A stretch of 64,000 nt of DNA from DASRJW01 sp964567755 (GTDB taxonomy: Bacteria; Krumholzibacteriota; Krumholzibacteriia; G020349025). This document shows, piece by piece, positions 1 through 7,251 of this stretch. The first letter of the stretch is position 1; the number at the start of each line of letters is the position of its first letter. Under the pieces are notes generated by a model. That model was given only the letters and a program-made list of their open reading frames with translations, was not told where the DNA came from and ran no database searches. Made by a program: the position numbers and the translations under genes. The DNA lies in contig CAZMNW010000058.1 of assembly GCA_964567755.1 (NCBI GenBank), positions 6,330 through 70,329 of the forward strand. Direction: 5' to 3'.

Positions 1-8
1 CTGAGTTC

Positions 9-305
9 GTGAAGGTAGCCAGGACAACTGAGATTGAACCCGGTCAAACGCGTCTGGTCGACGTGAAGGGCAAGCGGATTGCCCTGTTCAACGTCGACGG
101 CCAGTTCTACGCGCTCGACAACACCTGTACTCACCGCGGCGGGCCTCTCGCTGACGGAGCGGTGTCGGGGCACGAAGTCACCTGCCCGTACCACGGCGCC
201 AAATTCGACATCCGCACGGGAGAAGTGCTTGGCCCGCCGGCGAGCCAGGCGGTCGCGTGCTACAGCGTTCGTGTGGCGGGGGCCGACCTAGAGGTGGAAG
301 TGTAG
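9..305 (+). CDS. Rieske 2Fe-2S ferredoxin
   Basis: This 98-residue protein is a small soluble Rieske ferredoxin that carries electrons on a 2Fe-2S cluster. The two ligand motifs are clear: CTHRGG (Cys40, His42) and CPYHGAKFD (Cys59, His62), with the usual 16-residue gap between the two cysteines. There is no signal peptide or membrane segment, so it should act in the cytoplasm. The start is GTG, 8 bases from the window edge, so a longer start upstream cannot be excluded. The FNR-like gene beginning at 527 could be its reductase, by analogy with Rieske ferredoxin and reductase pairs; that pairing is inferred from position only. Confidence 0.9.
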   Translation: MKVARTTEIEPGQTRLVDVKGKRIALFNVDGQFYALDNTCTHRGGPLADGAVSGHEVTCPYHGAKFDIRTGEVLGPPASQAVACYSVRVAGADLEVEV

Positions 306-348
306 GTAGGGACCGTCGCCAGGCGCGGCGTGGAGAGAATCACGCAGC

Positions 349-530
349 ATGCCGACGTCCACCTCGCAGCACGACCATCACGTGGACTACGGCCAGGCGT
401 CCTACGCTGGCCACGGGAGCGAGACCCTGCGCGGGATCCGGCACATCATCGCCACAGGGAGCGGCAAGTGCTCAAGGTCATGGTGCGCAGCATGGCGCCT
501 GAGGAATGGTCCGAGAGGCTGGGGCGATGA
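349..530 (+). pseudogene. Small unknown ORF with a single-base frameshift
   Basis: The reading frame starting at ATG 349 gives a plausible 39-residue start rich in His and Ser. At about 463-466 the sensible reading moves to another frame (QVLKVMVRSMAPEEW...), which ends in a TGA overlapping the next gene's ATG (ATGA, 527-530). One missing base near 465 would join the two parts into a protein of about 60 residues. The stop/start overlap argues that the second half was once translated and coupled to the reductase gene. I do not recognise the family. The break may be a real mutation or a sequence error. Confidence 0.4.
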
Positions 531-1423
531 ACGTCCGAAGAGTCTTCGTCCCGGCCACGATCGCCGCCGTGCGGACGATCGACCCGGGTGAGATCCGGGC
601 CGTGACGCTCGTCCTCCCGGAAGCCTTCGAGATAGAAGCGACGCCGTATCCGATCCAGGATGACATGCGGCCGGGGAACGCTTTCCTGGCCCGGCCGCTG
701 GGAGCTCGGACCCTGACGATTCGACCGCGACTGTACACGCGCTCGAACTGCGCCCGCACGGACGCCCGCGTCCTGGAAGTCATCATCAACCACACGCACG
801 AAGCCGAAGCGGACACGTCGATCTGGTGGCAGACCGAACAAGTGGATGGCTTGCGTCGGGCGCGCGGGACGATCGATATGCGGGCGGATCTTGGTCCAGA
901 GAGCACGCATCTCGTCCTCTACGAAAGCAGCAAGGAATGCAAGCCGACGAACCTGCGGCTGGAGCCGGATGACGTCTGGGCGGACATGCGCATCCTGGCG
1001 ATCGCTCTGTCCACAGGTATCACGCCGTTCCTCGCGTATCTGCGCCACATGCGCGCCCTGGCGTTCGGTGCAACCCCGCAGCGTCCCGGCGGCCACGTCA
1101 CGTTGATCGCGAGCGTGCGGCATGCGGGACAGCTTATGGAGCACGCGGAGCTGCTGGCACTGGAGCGGGAATTTCCCGCGCACTTCCGCTACCACCCGGT
1201 CCTGACGCGGGCCTGGCCGTCGGATTGGTCGCATGGGAAAGGCCGGATCCTCCGGGTCACCGCGGTTGGGAAAGTCGACCTGCAGCCGCTGCTCGAAGTC
1301 GTGCCGGACCTCGAGGACTACCATGTTCGGTTCTGCGGCAACGCCGTCGCCCGAGAGCAGCTGTCCCGGGGCCTCCGCCAGGGAGGCCAGCAGGTCCGGA
1401 GTCTGCGCGCCGAGGTCTGGTAG
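527..1423 (+). CDS. Ferredoxin-NAD(P)H reductase-like flavoprotein
   Basis: A protein of 298 residues from ATG 527, which overlaps the upstream stop as ATGA. It shows the FNR-fold signatures: an RLYT motif of the FAD-binding RxY[ST] type and STGITPFLAYLRH, the GTGI[AT]PF-like nucleotide-binding turn, followed by a C-terminal NAD(P)-binding half with the FCGN motif near the end. The family moves electrons between NAD(P)H and ferredoxins or oxygenases through FAD. With a Rieske ferredoxin 220 bp upstream, a short electron-transfer chain is likely, but no oxygenase is visible. The exact partner and nucleotide preference are unknown. Confidence 0.7.
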   Translation: MNVRRVFVPATIAAVRTIDPGEIRAVTLVLPEAFEIEATPYPIQDDMRPGNAFLARPLGARTLTIRPRLYTRSNCARTDARVLEVIINHTHEAEADTSIWWQTEQVDGLRRARGTIDMRADLGPESTHLVLYESSKECKPTNLRLEPDDVWADMRILAIALSTGITPFLAYLRHMRALAFGATPQRPGGHVTLIASVRHAGQLMEHAELLALEREFPAHFRYHPVLTRAWPSDWSHGKGRILRVTAVGKVDLQPLLEVVPDLEDYHVRFCGNAVAREQLSRGLRQGGQQVRSLRAEVW

Positions 1424-1431
1424 CTACCTAC

Positions 1432-1525
1432 CTACGCCTTCGCCACCAGTTGCCTCAGCACGTACGGCAGGATGCCACCGCGCCGGTAGTCCACTTCGAA
1501 TGGGTTCGTGGCGGCGAGGCCCGTG
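1432..1525 (-). pseudogene. C-terminal relic of aconitate hydratase
   Basis: Reading the minus strand back from stop TAG (1434-1432) gives a tail of about 30 residues containing NPFEVDYRRGGILPYVLRQL. This is the very conserved C-terminus of AcnA-type aconitases (EVEYYRHGGILPYVLRQL). Nothing recognisable as aconitase lies upstream on that strand; the next sequence belongs to a GYD-type ORF. Only the last roughly 1/25 of the gene survives, so it is a deletion remnant marking a past rearrangement breakpoint near 1525. It sits 8 bp after the stop of the plus-strand reductase gene. Confidence 0.75.
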
Positions 1526-1664
1526 GGGGTGGGAGTTACTAGGTCATTGTTTGAGGCTGCGTGTCGGCACCCGGCCGGGGAACATTCGGAGGGCTCTGGG
1601 AGGGCGAAACCAATACGAACTCCCGGACAGGACCTCGGTCTCCGGCACGGATGTCGCGAATGCC

Positions 1665-1908
1665 TTACAGGTTGGCCAGGACTCCTTCCACGGGACTGCC
1701 TGCATCGTCTCTGTGTTCGACTTCGCGTATCTGCGGATGATCATGGCCACCTTCTGGGCCTCCGTCTCATTCGGGGCCTCGAAGACGTCCAGGACATCGA
1801 AGCGTCCGAACAGCACGTAGCTGTCCTTCCAGATCACCTCGGGACACTCCTTGCGGATCGCCTGCTTCACCTTGTCTGCGATCTGGCAGTGCGCACCAAC
1901 CCCCTGGA
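1665..1908 (-). pseudogene. GYD-domain protein, frameshifted
   Basis: The frame open from about 1908 down to 1544 includes QIADKVKQAIRK, SYVLFGRFDVLDVFEAP, AMIIRRYAKSNTETMQAVPWKE, which fits the GYD family of small (about 100-residue) proteins of unknown biochemical role. After PWKE the frame loses sense. In the neighbouring frame VLANL followed by TAA (ending at 1665) restores the usual family ending, so there is an indel near the 3' end. At the 5' side an in-frame TAG cuts off the expected first beta strand and no good start is present, so a second lesion is likely. It is either decayed or badly sequenced. Confidence 0.55.
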
Positions 1909-1988
1909 TCTAGTCCGCCAGAACCACAGCTCGCCGATTTGACCCATTCCCTGGCCCAGCGCTACGATGCGCACAAAGGTGTGGATTT

Positions 1989-2428
1989 ATGCGCACCCAG
2001 GAACGTCAGCATCCCAGCGTTTGCACGCACGCCCGGCTCCGGGGCACGGTCTGCCTCGACTGCGGCGAGTGGCACATCATCATCTCCTACTGCTCACCGG
2101 TGTACCCGCGATTCTGGAGACGCCTCGCAACGCGAGCACCGGAGACAGGACCGACGAAGAGGTACGCGCGGTCGTTCAAGAGCTCCTCGACAGGGAGGTC
2201 AACCGTTCCATCGCCGGCCACGGTGGAAAGATCTCGATCGTGGACGTTCGCGACGGGAACCTCTTCATCGCGATGAGCGGTGGATGCCAGGGTTGCGCGG
2301 CCTCTCAGGTCACGCTGCGACAAGGCTTCGAGGTCATGGCGCGTAGGGTCGCACCGGAGATCGTGGACATCCTCGATACGACAGATCACGCGTCGGGTAC
2401 GAAGCCGTTTTACCAGCGCACTCACTAA
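1989..2428 (+). CDS. NifU C-terminal-like Fe-S scaffold protein, N-terminus uncertain
   Basis: The region from about 2145 to 2428 encodes a NifU/Nfu C-terminal domain: EEVRAVVQELLDREV, then GGKISIVDVRDGNLFIAMSGGCQGCAASQ, ending after an EIVDILDTTDH segment. The CxxC of GCQGCA would hold a 4Fe-4S cluster for delivery to apoproteins. The N-terminus is unclear. In the NifU frame the only ATG is at 1967. A better Shine-Dalgarno (AAGGTG) precedes ATG 1989 in another frame, which encodes a zinc-ribbon-like start with CTHARLRGTVCLDCG. A frameshift between about 2090 and 2130 would fuse the two. The gene ends 11 bp before the cysteine synthase start. Confidence 0.65.
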
Positions 2429-2439
2429 CGGAGACGTGG

Positions 2440-3807
2440 ATGGAGAACCGGAATAACAACTCATTGAGGGTGTACGATTCGATCCTGGGGCTGCTGTCGA
2501 GCGAAGACAACCCAACGCCGCTCGTGCGACTCAACCGCACAGTCCCATTCAAGCATACCAAGGTCTTCGCAAAGCTTGAGTGGTACAACCCGTTCGGCGC
2601 CGTAAAAGACCGCATCGGGGCCAACATGCTCCTCGACGCCGAAGGACGAGGGCTCGTCCAATCAGGCAAGAACCTCGTCGAGCCGACCTCGGGCAACACA
2701 GGGCTCGCGCTCGCGATGTTGGCGAACGCGAAGGGTTACTCGCTCCGCGCCACGCTCTCGAAGAAGATCCCGTTAGAGAAGCGCGCCGTTCTCCGATTCT
2801 TCGGATGTGACGTCATCGAGCTCGATGACGATCTCTGCCCCATGCCTGGTGCACCTGAAGGTGCCATCGCGACCGCAAGGGAGATGAGCACGGAGCCCGG
2901 CTTCCACATGCTCGACCAATATCGGAACGACGCCAACCCAACGGCCCACTACAAGACGACAGGCCCAGAGATATGGAAGCAGACGCAGCAGAAGATCACG
3001 CATTTCGTCGCCGGTCTCGGTACCTGTGGCACCATTACCGGCAGCGGTCGCTTCCTCAAGGAGAAGAACTCGAAGATCAAGGTTTTGGGAGTTCATCCGC
3101 AAGAGGGCCACGACATCCCCGGTGTTCGGAGCTACAGGCAGCTCAGCCAAACAGAGCTGTTTAGGCCCAAGGAGTACAACGGCCTCACCGAGGTCACTAA
3201 CGACGAAGCGTATGCGATGTGCCTCCGCCTCGTGCGCGAGGAGAGCATCATCGCGGGACCGAGTTCTGGGATGGCGCTCGCGGGGGCGCTCAAGCTCGTT
3301 CACGACGAGCCCGGTAACCTCGTCGTCATCATCTTCCCGGACAACATTTTCAAGTACGCCTCATCGGTGATGAGGCATTTCCCGGACATGTTCCCAAAGG
3401 ACGAAGGCGACCAGGCGACGCAGAAGGGCCCGAGCCCGACCGAGCAGCAGCTCTTCATGGAGATGCTCGCGAATGCCAAGGCCTCCCCTGACGTGGTCTC
3501 CGTGACGGAAGCGGTGCAAATCATCGAGAAGGAGAAGGCTCTCGTCATCGACGTGCGCTCAAAGGAAAAGTATCAGCAGCAGCACGTCGCGGGCGCGGTG
3601 AACATCCCACTTCAGGAGCTTAAGATGTCGATAGCGACGCTGCCAAAGGACAAGCATGCACCGATCGAGACCGTCTGCGCGCTTGGCAACAGCTCGATCC
3701 ACGGGATGCTCTACCTCAAGGCCCTCGGCTACAAGAACGTGAAGAGCATCGCCGGCGGCACCACTGCTTGGTCGGAGAACGGGCTGCCTGTTGAGCGGCC
3801 CGCGTGA
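2440..3807 (+). CDS. PLP-dependent cysteine synthase fused to rhodanese
   Basis: A 455-residue two-domain protein. Residues about 10-335 are a cysteine synthase / cystathionine beta-synthase fold: NPFGAVKDR places the PLP lysine at Lys56, and the phosphate/substrate loop SGNTG is at 84-88. Residues about 350-453 form a rhodanese domain (VIDVRSKEKY, HVAGAVNIP) with the expected catalytic cysteine at Cys413 in ETVCALGNSS. The first domain would make cysteine or a related beta-substituted amino acid; the second transfers sulfane sulfur. Having both in one chain suggests sulfur channelling. GGAGACGTGG precedes the ATG directly. It follows the NifU gene by 11 bp. Confidence 0.88.
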   Translation: MENRNNNSLRVYDSILGLLSSEDNPTPLVRLNRTVPFKHTKVFAKLEWYNPFGAVKDRIGANMLLDAEGRGLVQSGKNLVEPTSGNTGLALAMLANAKGYSLRATLSKKIPLEKRAVLRFFGCDVIELDDDLCPMPGAPEGAIATAREMSTEPGFHMLDQYRNDANPTAHYKTTGPEIWKQTQQKITHFVAGLGTCGTITGSGRFLKEKNSKIKVLGVHPQEGHDIPGVRSYRQLSQTELFRPKEYNGLTEVTNDEAYAMCLRLVREESIIAGPSSGMALAGALKLVHDEPGNLVVIIFPDNIFKYASSVMRHFPDMFPKDEGDQATQKGPSPTEQQLFMEMLANAKASPDVVSVTEAVQIIEKEKALVIDVRSKEKYQQQHVAGAVNIPLQELKMSIATLPKDKHAPIETVCALGNSSIHGMLYLKALGYKNVKSIAGGTTAWSENGLPVERPA

Positions 3808-3883
3808 AGGATTCGACGTCATGGTACGCCGGCCCGAGCCGAATCCTTTCTTCTACCAGGGCACCTGCTGAATGGAGACATGG

Positions 3884-4102
3884 ATGGCGAACCGACTCGG
3901 AGCGGAGAAACTGATGTCGAAGGTTGAAGAACAGCCAACGCAAGCTACCAGCAAAGTGGCCAACAGTGCGCGGCACTCTTCGGCTGCGTGCGCGAGTGCT
4001 GATCTAGCGGACCGGTGTCTGAGGTGTCTCGTCAAGATGGAGTGGATTCACAGCCACTACCAGTGTCCGCGCTGCGGTTGGCGAGACGCGTGTTGCATGT
4101 GA
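3884..4102 (+). CDS. Small zinc-ribbon protein
   Basis: A 72-residue protein from ATG 3884, or 76 residues from ATG 3872. The 3884 start is preferred because GGAGACATGG lies just before it, nearly identical to the leader of the cysteine synthase gene. The C-terminal half has CLRC and CPRC pairs separated by 12 residues, ideal for one zinc or for a rubredoxin-like iron site, and ends with Cys-Cys-Met. The N-terminal half is low-complexity and charged. No enzyme family is recognisable. It sits between the cysteine synthase and the UGA-containing thioredoxin-like gene in the same direction, so it may belong to the same redox operon. Confidence 0.6.
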   Translation: MANRLGAEKLMSKVEEQPTQATSKVANSARHSSAACASADLADRCLRCLVKMEWIHSHYQCPRCGWRDACCM

Positions 4103-4121
4103 AGGAGAGGAGAGACACTTG

Positions 4122-4529
4122 ATGCAGAGCGCTTCGGGAACCCATCCGCAGTTCAACGACCGCGGCGCGGTCAGATGGTACACGTCCCTCGCCGAGGGAC
4201 TCGCTGCGGCCAAAGCCGCGAAGAAGAAGGTGTTCATTGAGTTCGGCCGGGCTGCTTGAGGTGCCTGCCGCGCCCTGGTCGAGGGTGCCATTCCGCAGGA
4301 GGCAGTCAAAGCCCGCCTCAACGAGTCCTTTGTGGCGGTCGCCATTGACTGCGATCAGCCAGATCCAGAGGTGCAGGAGCTCTGGGCGAATCACATCCCC
4401 TGGGCGCGTTCGCTGCCGTTCGTCTTCTACACGGACGCCGACGGACAGTTCCTCCACGGGACATCAGGTGGTCGGTCGGTGGCCGAGCTGCTGGCCGATC
4501 TCAACCGAGCTCTCGCCGGTGAAGCGTAG
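4122..4529 (+). CDS. Thioredoxin-like protein, candidate selenoprotein (in-frame UGA)
   Basis: From ATG 4122 (preceded by AGGAGAGGAGA) the frame runs 45 codons to a TGA at 4257-4259. It then continues open in the same frame to TAG at 4527-4529, 135 residues in all. Read through, the residues around the TGA are FGRAA-U-GACRAL, so the TGA occupies position 46 of a U-x-x-C redox motif with Cys49. The flanks fit a thioredoxin fold: KKKVFIEFGR (strand before the motif) and FVAVAIDCD, LPFVFYTDADGQFL (later strands with the cis-Pro region). Both halves are sensible only together. A SECIS-like hairpin lies at 4270-4288. It likely acts as a thiol or selenol oxidoreductase. A nonsense mutation or base error at a former Cys codon is the alternative. 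Confidence 0.75.
4270..4288 (+). promoter_or_regulatory. Candidate bacterial SECIS hairpin
   Basis: GCGCCCT (4270-4276) pairs with AGGGTGC (4282-4288) to give seven base pairs, one of them G-U, closing a five-base loop GGUCG. The loop begins 17 bases after the TGA at 4257-4259, inside the 16-37 base range described for bacterial SECIS elements. It opens with G as that model requires. GGUC is also the apical loop sequence of the well-known E. coli fdhF element that binds SelB. The hairpin lies inside the coding sequence, as bacterial SECIS elements do. Confidence 0.65.
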
Positions 4530-4568
4530 ATAGCTCCGCGAGCGCTGCAGCACGTGATGGAGGAAGCG

Positions 4569-5054
4569 ATGGATGACGGTGTTCTCAAGAATCAAGCGCT
4601 AGATTTGTGGGTGCACGGGCAGAAGTACCAACTTCGTGGCGATCTCGAGCGCTCAATCGAGCTCTACACGAAATCGCTCGGGCTTTACCCCACCGCCGAG
4701 GCATACACATTCCGCGGCTGGGCCTACAGCTTTCAGGGTCGCGTCGACGAGGCCATCGAGGAGTGCAAAAAGGCGATCGCTACAGACCCGACCCTCGGCA
4801 ACCCGTACAACGATATCGGGTCGTACCTCGTCAAGAAAGGAAAGCTCGACGAGGCAATCGAGTGGTTTGAGAAGGCCAAGACGGCTCCTCGCTATGAGCC
4901 GCGGCACTTCCCCTACATGAACCTCGGGCGCATCTACGCGCAAAAGGGGATGGTGCTGCGTGCGATCCGGGAGTTCGAGGCAGCGCTCGAGTTCCACCCC
5001 GGGGAGCCGACCTGTCTTTCCGCGCTGGGAGAGTTGCGGGGGGCGCTCAATTGA
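4569..5054 (+). CDS. TPR-repeat protein
   Basis: A 161-residue protein built from about four tetratricopeptide repeats, for example SIELYTKSLGLYPTAEAYTF, AIEECKKAIATDPTLGNPYN, AIEWFEKAKTAPRYEPRHF and AIREFEAALEFHPGEPTCL. TPRs are protein-interaction scaffolds; no signal peptide is present, so it is cytoplasmic. ATG 4569 is chosen because GGAGGAA lies five bases upstream; ATG 4557 and GTG 4554 are weaker. Its TGA stop shares one base with the ATG of the aldo/keto reductase gene (TGATG, 5052-5056), so the two are probably translated together. Confidence 0.8.
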   Translation: MDDGVLKNQALDLWVHGQKYQLRGDLERSIELYTKSLGLYPTAEAYTFRGWAYSFQGRVDEAIEECKKAIATDPTLGNPYNDIGSYLVKKGKLDEAIEWFEKAKTAPRYEPRHFPYMNLGRIYAQKGMVLRAIREFEAALEFHPGEPTCLSALGELRGALN

Positions 5055-6196
5055 TGCCTGGTTCCGCATCGGCAGAGGGAACGCGCCGGTTCGCGCAGCG
5101 CGCCATCGACCAGGGGATTCCTTCCAGCGCATACCGGGCGCTGGGACGCACGGGTCTGGTCACCTCGTCACTCGGCTTCGGCAGCTATCGAATCGACGAT
5201 CGGGCCCCAGAGCACGCCGCGGCCCTGAAGAAGGCGCTTCTCGGCGGCATCAATCTCATCGACACTTCCACCAACTATACCGACGGCTCGAGTGAAACCT
5301 GCATCGGAAATGTGCTCAGCCGCTATCGTCGCGAAGAGATCGTCGTCTCCAAGGTCGGCTACGTGCAGGGGCAGGCGCTTACGATGGCCCGGGCGCGCGA
5401 GCAGCGCGGCGCTGCCTTCCCCGAGATGGTGAAGTACACCGACGGATGCTGGCACTGTATCCACCCGGAGTTTCTCGCCGACCAGCTCGAGCGATCGCTC
5501 GCGCGGCTCCAGGTCGATAAAGTAGACGTCTATCTCCTTCACAATCCCGAGTACTTCTTCACGGATGCCGCCAAAAGGCACAAGGGAGGTTCACTCGAAG
5601 CGCTCCGCGACGCGTTCTATGACCGGATCCGTCGCGCCTTTTCGCATCTCGAAGGTGAGGTTCGAAGGGGCCGGATTGGGTTCTACGGCGTGTCGTCGAA
5701 TACTTTCGTCGTCCCGGCGATTGACCCGGAAGCCGCTTCACTCGAGCGCATGTGGACGATCGCCGGTGAGGTGGAGCGCCAGCATCACTTCGCCGTAGCG
5801 CAGCTCCCCGCGAACCTTTTCGAGAGCGGCGCGATGCTGACGCGCAACTGTGGGACGGGTACCCGAACAGTGCTGGAGTTCGCGCAAGACCACGACCTTG
5901 CGGTCCTGGTCAACCGGCCGCTCAATGCCTTCCACAGGGAACAGCTCATCCGTCTCGCGGACACGCCGGTCCGGAGTCCAGAAGTCCATGCCCGCATCGA
6001 TCCATTCCTCCCGCCGGCGTACCGTGCTGAGTCGCTCTCGCGCAAGGCTCTCGCCGTTCTCACGCACACGAAAGGCGTCACCTGTGTGCTGAACGGTATG
6101 CGACGACAGAACTACGTAGACGACTCGCTCGGCGCGCTGCGTAGCCCGCGGTTCGATGTTGACCTTCACCTGTACGAGGCATTTGGCCACATGTAA
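5054..6196 (+). CDS. Aldo/keto reductase family oxidoreductase
   Basis: A 380-residue (beta/alpha)8 barrel oxidoreductase. Recognisable elements are YRALGRTGLVTSSLGFGSYRID at the N-terminus, INLIDTSTNYTDGSSE (catalytic Asp and Tyr region), EEIVVSKVGYV (catalytic Lys on strand 3), and LARLQVDKVDVYLLHNPEYF. The family reduces aldehydes or ketones with NADPH. The chain is about 60 residues longer than typical members because of an insertion around residues 110-200. It overlaps the TPR gene by one base. The substrate cannot be deduced. Confidence 0.85.
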   Translation: MPGSASAEGTRRFAQRAIDQGIPSSAYRALGRTGLVTSSLGFGSYRIDDRAPEHAAALKKALLGGINLIDTSTNYTDGSSETCIGNVLSRYRREEIVVSKVGYVQGQALTMARAREQRGAAFPEMVKYTDGCWHCIHPEFLADQLERSLARLQVDKVDVYLLHNPEYFFTDAAKRHKGGSLEALRDAFYDRIRRAFSHLEGEVRRGRIGFYGVSSNTFVVPAIDPEAASLERMWTIAGEVERQHHFAVAQLPANLFESGAMLTRNCGTGTRTVLEFAQDHDLAVLVNRPLNAFHREQLIRLADTPVRSPEVHARIDPFLPPAYRAESLSRKALAVLTHTKGVTCVLNGMRRQNYVDDSLGALRSPRFDVDLHLYEAFGHM

Positions 6197-6206
6197 CGAG
6201 GAGGCA

Positions 6207-6647
6207 ATGATGGTTACGCAAGGAAATACTGCTCCTGATTTCACACTCGAGACGGACAAGGGCACGACGGTCACGTTGTCTCAGCTTCGCGGCCGGCAGG
6301 TCGTGCTCTTCTTCTATCCAAAAGACGACACGCCAGGTTGCACGATCGAATGCAAAGAGTTCCGCGACGCCGCGCCAAATTTCGAAGGAAAGACCCTCGT
6401 CTTCGGCGTGAGCGCCGACGACCGCGCCAGCCACGAGGCGTTCCGTGACAAGTTTTCCTTGAACTTCCCACTGCTCTGCGATGTCGGGCACAAGGTCTGC
6501 GACGCCTACGGCGTCTGGGGTCCGACCAAGTGGGGCGAGGGGATCCGGCGGACGACCGTGATCGTGGGCGCGGATGGTACCGTCAAGAAGGTGTTTGAGA
6601 ACGTGACGCCGCAAGGGCACGCCGCGGAGATCCTCGCTGCCTTATAG
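6207..6647 (+). CDS. bcp: Peroxiredoxin of the Bcp/PrxQ type
   Basis: A 146-residue thiol peroxidase that reduces hydroperoxides. The peroxidatic site is FYPKDDTPGCTIEC with Cys45; a possible resolving cysteine is Cys49, four residues later, where BCP proteins usually have it five later. GTTVTLSQLRGRQVVLFFYP at the N-terminus and GVWGPTKWGEGIRRTTVIVGADGTV near the C-terminus are typical of the family. The start ATG 6207 follows GAGGAGGCA. It lies 10 bp after the reductase gene in the same direction and would take electrons from thioredoxin-like proteins such as the one at 4122; that link is inference. Confidence 0.9.
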   Translation: MMVTQGNTAPDFTLETDKGTTVTLSQLRGRQVVLFFYPKDDTPGCTIECKEFRDAAPNFEGKTLVFGVSADDRASHEAFRDKFSLNFPLLCDVGHKVCDAYGVWGPTKWGEGIRRTTVIVGADGTVKKVFENVTPQGHAAEILAAL

Positions 6648-7251
6648 CGTGGAGAAGCCATGAACTTCCACCGCGACCAGATGATGAAGGCGGCAGGACC
6701 TTGGGCCCGTGGAGGTTCATGGTGTTGAATCGTCCGCCGCTCTACGTCGGAACGGCGGAGTCTCAGTCGACACCTGGAGACAGGTTGCAAGCCAGCTCCG
6801 TGCGCGGCGACCTTTCTCCCGAGGAAGTCGTGGTGGCCACGCGGGCGATCGACGATCGCCACGTCGGCGGTGTCAACGCTCACCAAGAACCGTCGATTAT
6901 GTCGAGCACGACATAATCTACTATGTAGAGCGATGGATTATGTGAAGTGGGGCCAAGCAAGTCGGTGGTGACCGGGCGCGTTAAAGGCCTCTTGTTCGGA
7001 CTACACGCATCCCTGGCTATTGCTGTGGGCTTGGGGCAGGCATGGCGATCGTACAGCTTTTCAGATGGGAAAGAGGCCGTAGAAGTATGAGCGCAGATGC
7101 AAACCGCTGCGGCAAGAACCGCAGAAACACGCCGAAATCGACAGGTGGGAAGGAGGTGTTGCAGTAACCCTCAGATCCACCAGAAGCAGAACATGCACTG
7201 GCAATCGCAAAGAAAACAAATCGAAAAATAAAGAGAGGAACAAGAACAAAC
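6648..7251 (+). other. Non-coding stretch with no convincing gene
   Basis: About 600 bp follow the peroxiredoxin. A short frame opens at ATG 6660 behind GGAGAAGCC but stops after 22 codons. A different frame gives a 70-residue peptide ending at 6916 with no recognisable motif, and the two may be parts of one broken small gene. A strong inverted repeat lies at 6895-6918. A 26-codon frame at about 7087 is the only other opening. The last 60 bp are AT-richer and carry AGAGAGGAA, the likely ribosome binding site of the next gene. Confidence 0.4.
6895..6918. repeat. Inverted repeat GATTATGTCG-AGCA-CGACATAATC
   Basis: A perfect 10-bp inverted repeat with a four-base spacer is followed by CTATGTAG and another GATTATGT at about 6935. 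The arrangement resembles recombinase core sites or a strong operator. ATTATGCCG-type inverted repeats of similar sequence occur at the other end of the window (63862-63956). No recombinase gene is present in either place. Confidence 0.5.

Noticed and set aside
3821..4102. A second possible UGA read-through: a 16-codon frame from ATG 3821 ending TGC TGA, in frame with the zinc-ribbon gene
   Set aside because: The TGA is followed directly by ATG and a good ribosome site for the zinc-ribbon gene, I see no SECIS-like hairpin at the right spacing, and the short upstream peptide has no support.
6660..6916. Small ORFs after the peroxiredoxin gene
   Set aside because: The frame with the good ribosome site stops after 22 codons and the longer one has no start signal or motif; recorded only as part of the gap.
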